Virus record (IMG/VR): IMGVR_UViG_3300034072_000104
Location: 1-28,019 of that record
Length of the DNA: 28,019 nt
Source: a virus
Direction: 5' to 3' (one strand)
Of this stretch, positions 27,282 through 28,019 are shown piece after piece (position 1 is the stretch's first letter; each line of letters starts with the position of its first letter). The notes below the pieces were generated by a model that was given only the letters and a program-made list of their open reading frames with translations, made no database searches and was not told the origin of the DNA. The position numbers and the translations under genes were made by a program.

Positions 27282-28019
27282 TTATCCTGGTATCTCAATG
27301 TTAGACGTAATGCCTGCGCCGACTTTCATAGCCTTCATCTGCGCCTCTGCTTCAAACTCCATACGCTTAAGTTCTAGCTCGGCCAAAGCCTTCTCTCTTG
27401 CTAGCTGAATGTCGGCCATAGCTTTCTGACGCTTGATCTCAATATCCGCTTGAGCCTGCGCCATCATCATTTGTACGGCGGGATCTGGGCCTTGTTGAGG
27501 AGGTTGTGCAAGCGCAGCATCTACTTCCGGAGTGACTTGCTTGAAGAACTCAGCGGAGTCTGCAAAGCCTGCTGCCTCAATCAACTTTCCGAGCGTCGCA
27601 CGATACTGAGAGACAGACACTAAAGGATTGCTCGGGCCGTACGTCTGAATGATCTGCTCTTGCTTTGCAAGAACCATACTCAGCATCGCCATCTTTTGCT
27701 CGATGTTCCCCGTACCAAGTCCGACATTCACTGACACATCGTACTGGTTCGACCACTCTCGCGGATCGTATTGAACATACTGGCCGCGCATCCGAATGAT
27801 GACTGCTTTGTCCTGATATTTGCATAGTAGGTGTAAGAGTCCTTTGAATAGATCTTTTACGCCTGTTTCGGAGAAGATCCTAGCGACTAACTCGATCTTG
27901 CCTTGTGAGGCCTGAGTAAGGGCTGCTATGGCCGCAGCAGTCACGTTCTGCAGGATGTTGGGGTCTAACCCTTGAGAAGCCTCTGTAACGCCCGTACGCT
28001 TGGCTTGTATGGAATCCAG
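27282..28019 (-). CDS. P22-type portal protein, C-terminal part, cut by the right edge
   Basis: The frame reads without interruption from the right edge, so the visible 245 residues are only the C-terminus; an internal GTG at 27944 is not the true start. The first part (LDSIQAKRTGVTEASQGL, then QNVTAAAIAALTQASQGKI) and the following helix with FSETGVKDLFKGLLHLL match portal proteins of P22-like and related podophages. NQYDVSVNVGLGTGN and QKMAMLSMVLAKQEQI continue the match. The last 80 residues form a long Ala/Lys/Glu helix (EIKRQKAMADIQLAREKAL), like the barrel that extends into the head. The dodecameric portal is the channel for packaging and ejection. Upstream, outside the window, the terminase genes would be expected. 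Confidence 0.85.
   Translation of the reverse strand: MDSIQAKRTGVTEASQGLDPNILQNVTAAAIAALTQASQGKIELVARIFSETGVKDLFKGLLHLLCKYQDKAVIIRMRGQYVQYDPREWSNQYDVSVNVGLGTGNIEQKMAMLSMVLAKQEQIIQTYGPSNPLVSVSQYRATLGKLIEAAGFADSAEFFKQVTPEVDAALAQPPQQGPDPAVQMMMAQAQADIEIKRQKAMADIQLAREKALAELELKRMEFEAEAQMKAMKVGAGITSNIEIPG

Noticed and set aside
1-28019. tRNA genes, integrase, repressor or attachment site
   Set aside because: I looked for these and saw none; the gene order leaves no room for tRNAs. A temperate lifestyle is neither shown nor excluded, because much of the genome is outside the window.

Overview
The window is most of the structural arm and part of the early region of a double-stranded DNA tailed phage, most likely a podovirus. 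The evidence is a P22-type portal, an SU10-type major capsid protein and head-tail adaptor, a P22 gp10-like tail-hub protein, a run of alanine/glutamine/glycine-rich proteins typical of ejected internal virion proteins, and no tape measure, tail tube or sheath. Several tail-region genes (a 2OG-Fe(II) oxygenase-like protein, a small protein beginning MAHFAKIDENN, glycine-rich fibre proteins) resemble families common in phages of aquatic bacteria. The recombination genes (Sak-type annealing protein, NinB, YbcO-like nuclease, YqaJ-type exonuclease) point to a Gram-negative, probably proteobacterial host. I cannot name the host. No integrase, repressor, tRNA, IS element or CRISPR array is visible. 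Gene density is near 100 %, with many ATGA/TAATG overlaps and no gene-free stretch over about 110 bases.

Layout. (1) Bases 1-1012, minus strand: the start of a DUF1376-type replication protein running off the left edge, and a small protein that may be a degenerate PD-(D/E)XK nuclease. Two adjacent short direct-repeat arrays (7-bp period at 133-174, 11-bp period at 187-252) lie inside the replication gene. (2) 1075-4408, plus strand: a compact early operon. It has three tiny genes, then the annealing protein, an unknown protein, NinB, YbcO-like nuclease, exonuclease, an SSB-tailed small protein, and three more small genes. (3) 4409-28019, minus strand: the late genes. In transcription order from the right edge they are portal C-terminus, a 639-residue modular repeat protein, a small protein, scaffold, major capsid protein, a rho-independent terminator, a small protein, a glycosyltransferase-like protein, adaptor, gp10-like hub, a virion protein, a GNAT-like protein, four internal-virion-like proteins, an 882-residue fibre, two more fibre/adhesin proteins, four small tail-region genes, a DUF1566 lectin-like protein, and finally the lysis region. 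The lysis region has a holin-like protein, an unknown, a metallophosphoesterase, a GH108 endolysin and a 3-TM holin.

How it works together. The plus-strand operon would provide double-strand-end recombination: exonuclease resection, strand annealing, NinB and YbcO accessory factors. The SSB-like C-terminal tail on the small protein at 3562 may connect this to host or phage repair enzymes. The late operon builds the head, then the short tail, then an elaborate set of adhesins, and ends with lysis. The two most unusual elements are the iteron-like repeats in the replication gene (possible origin) and the multi-module repeat protein between portal and scaffold.
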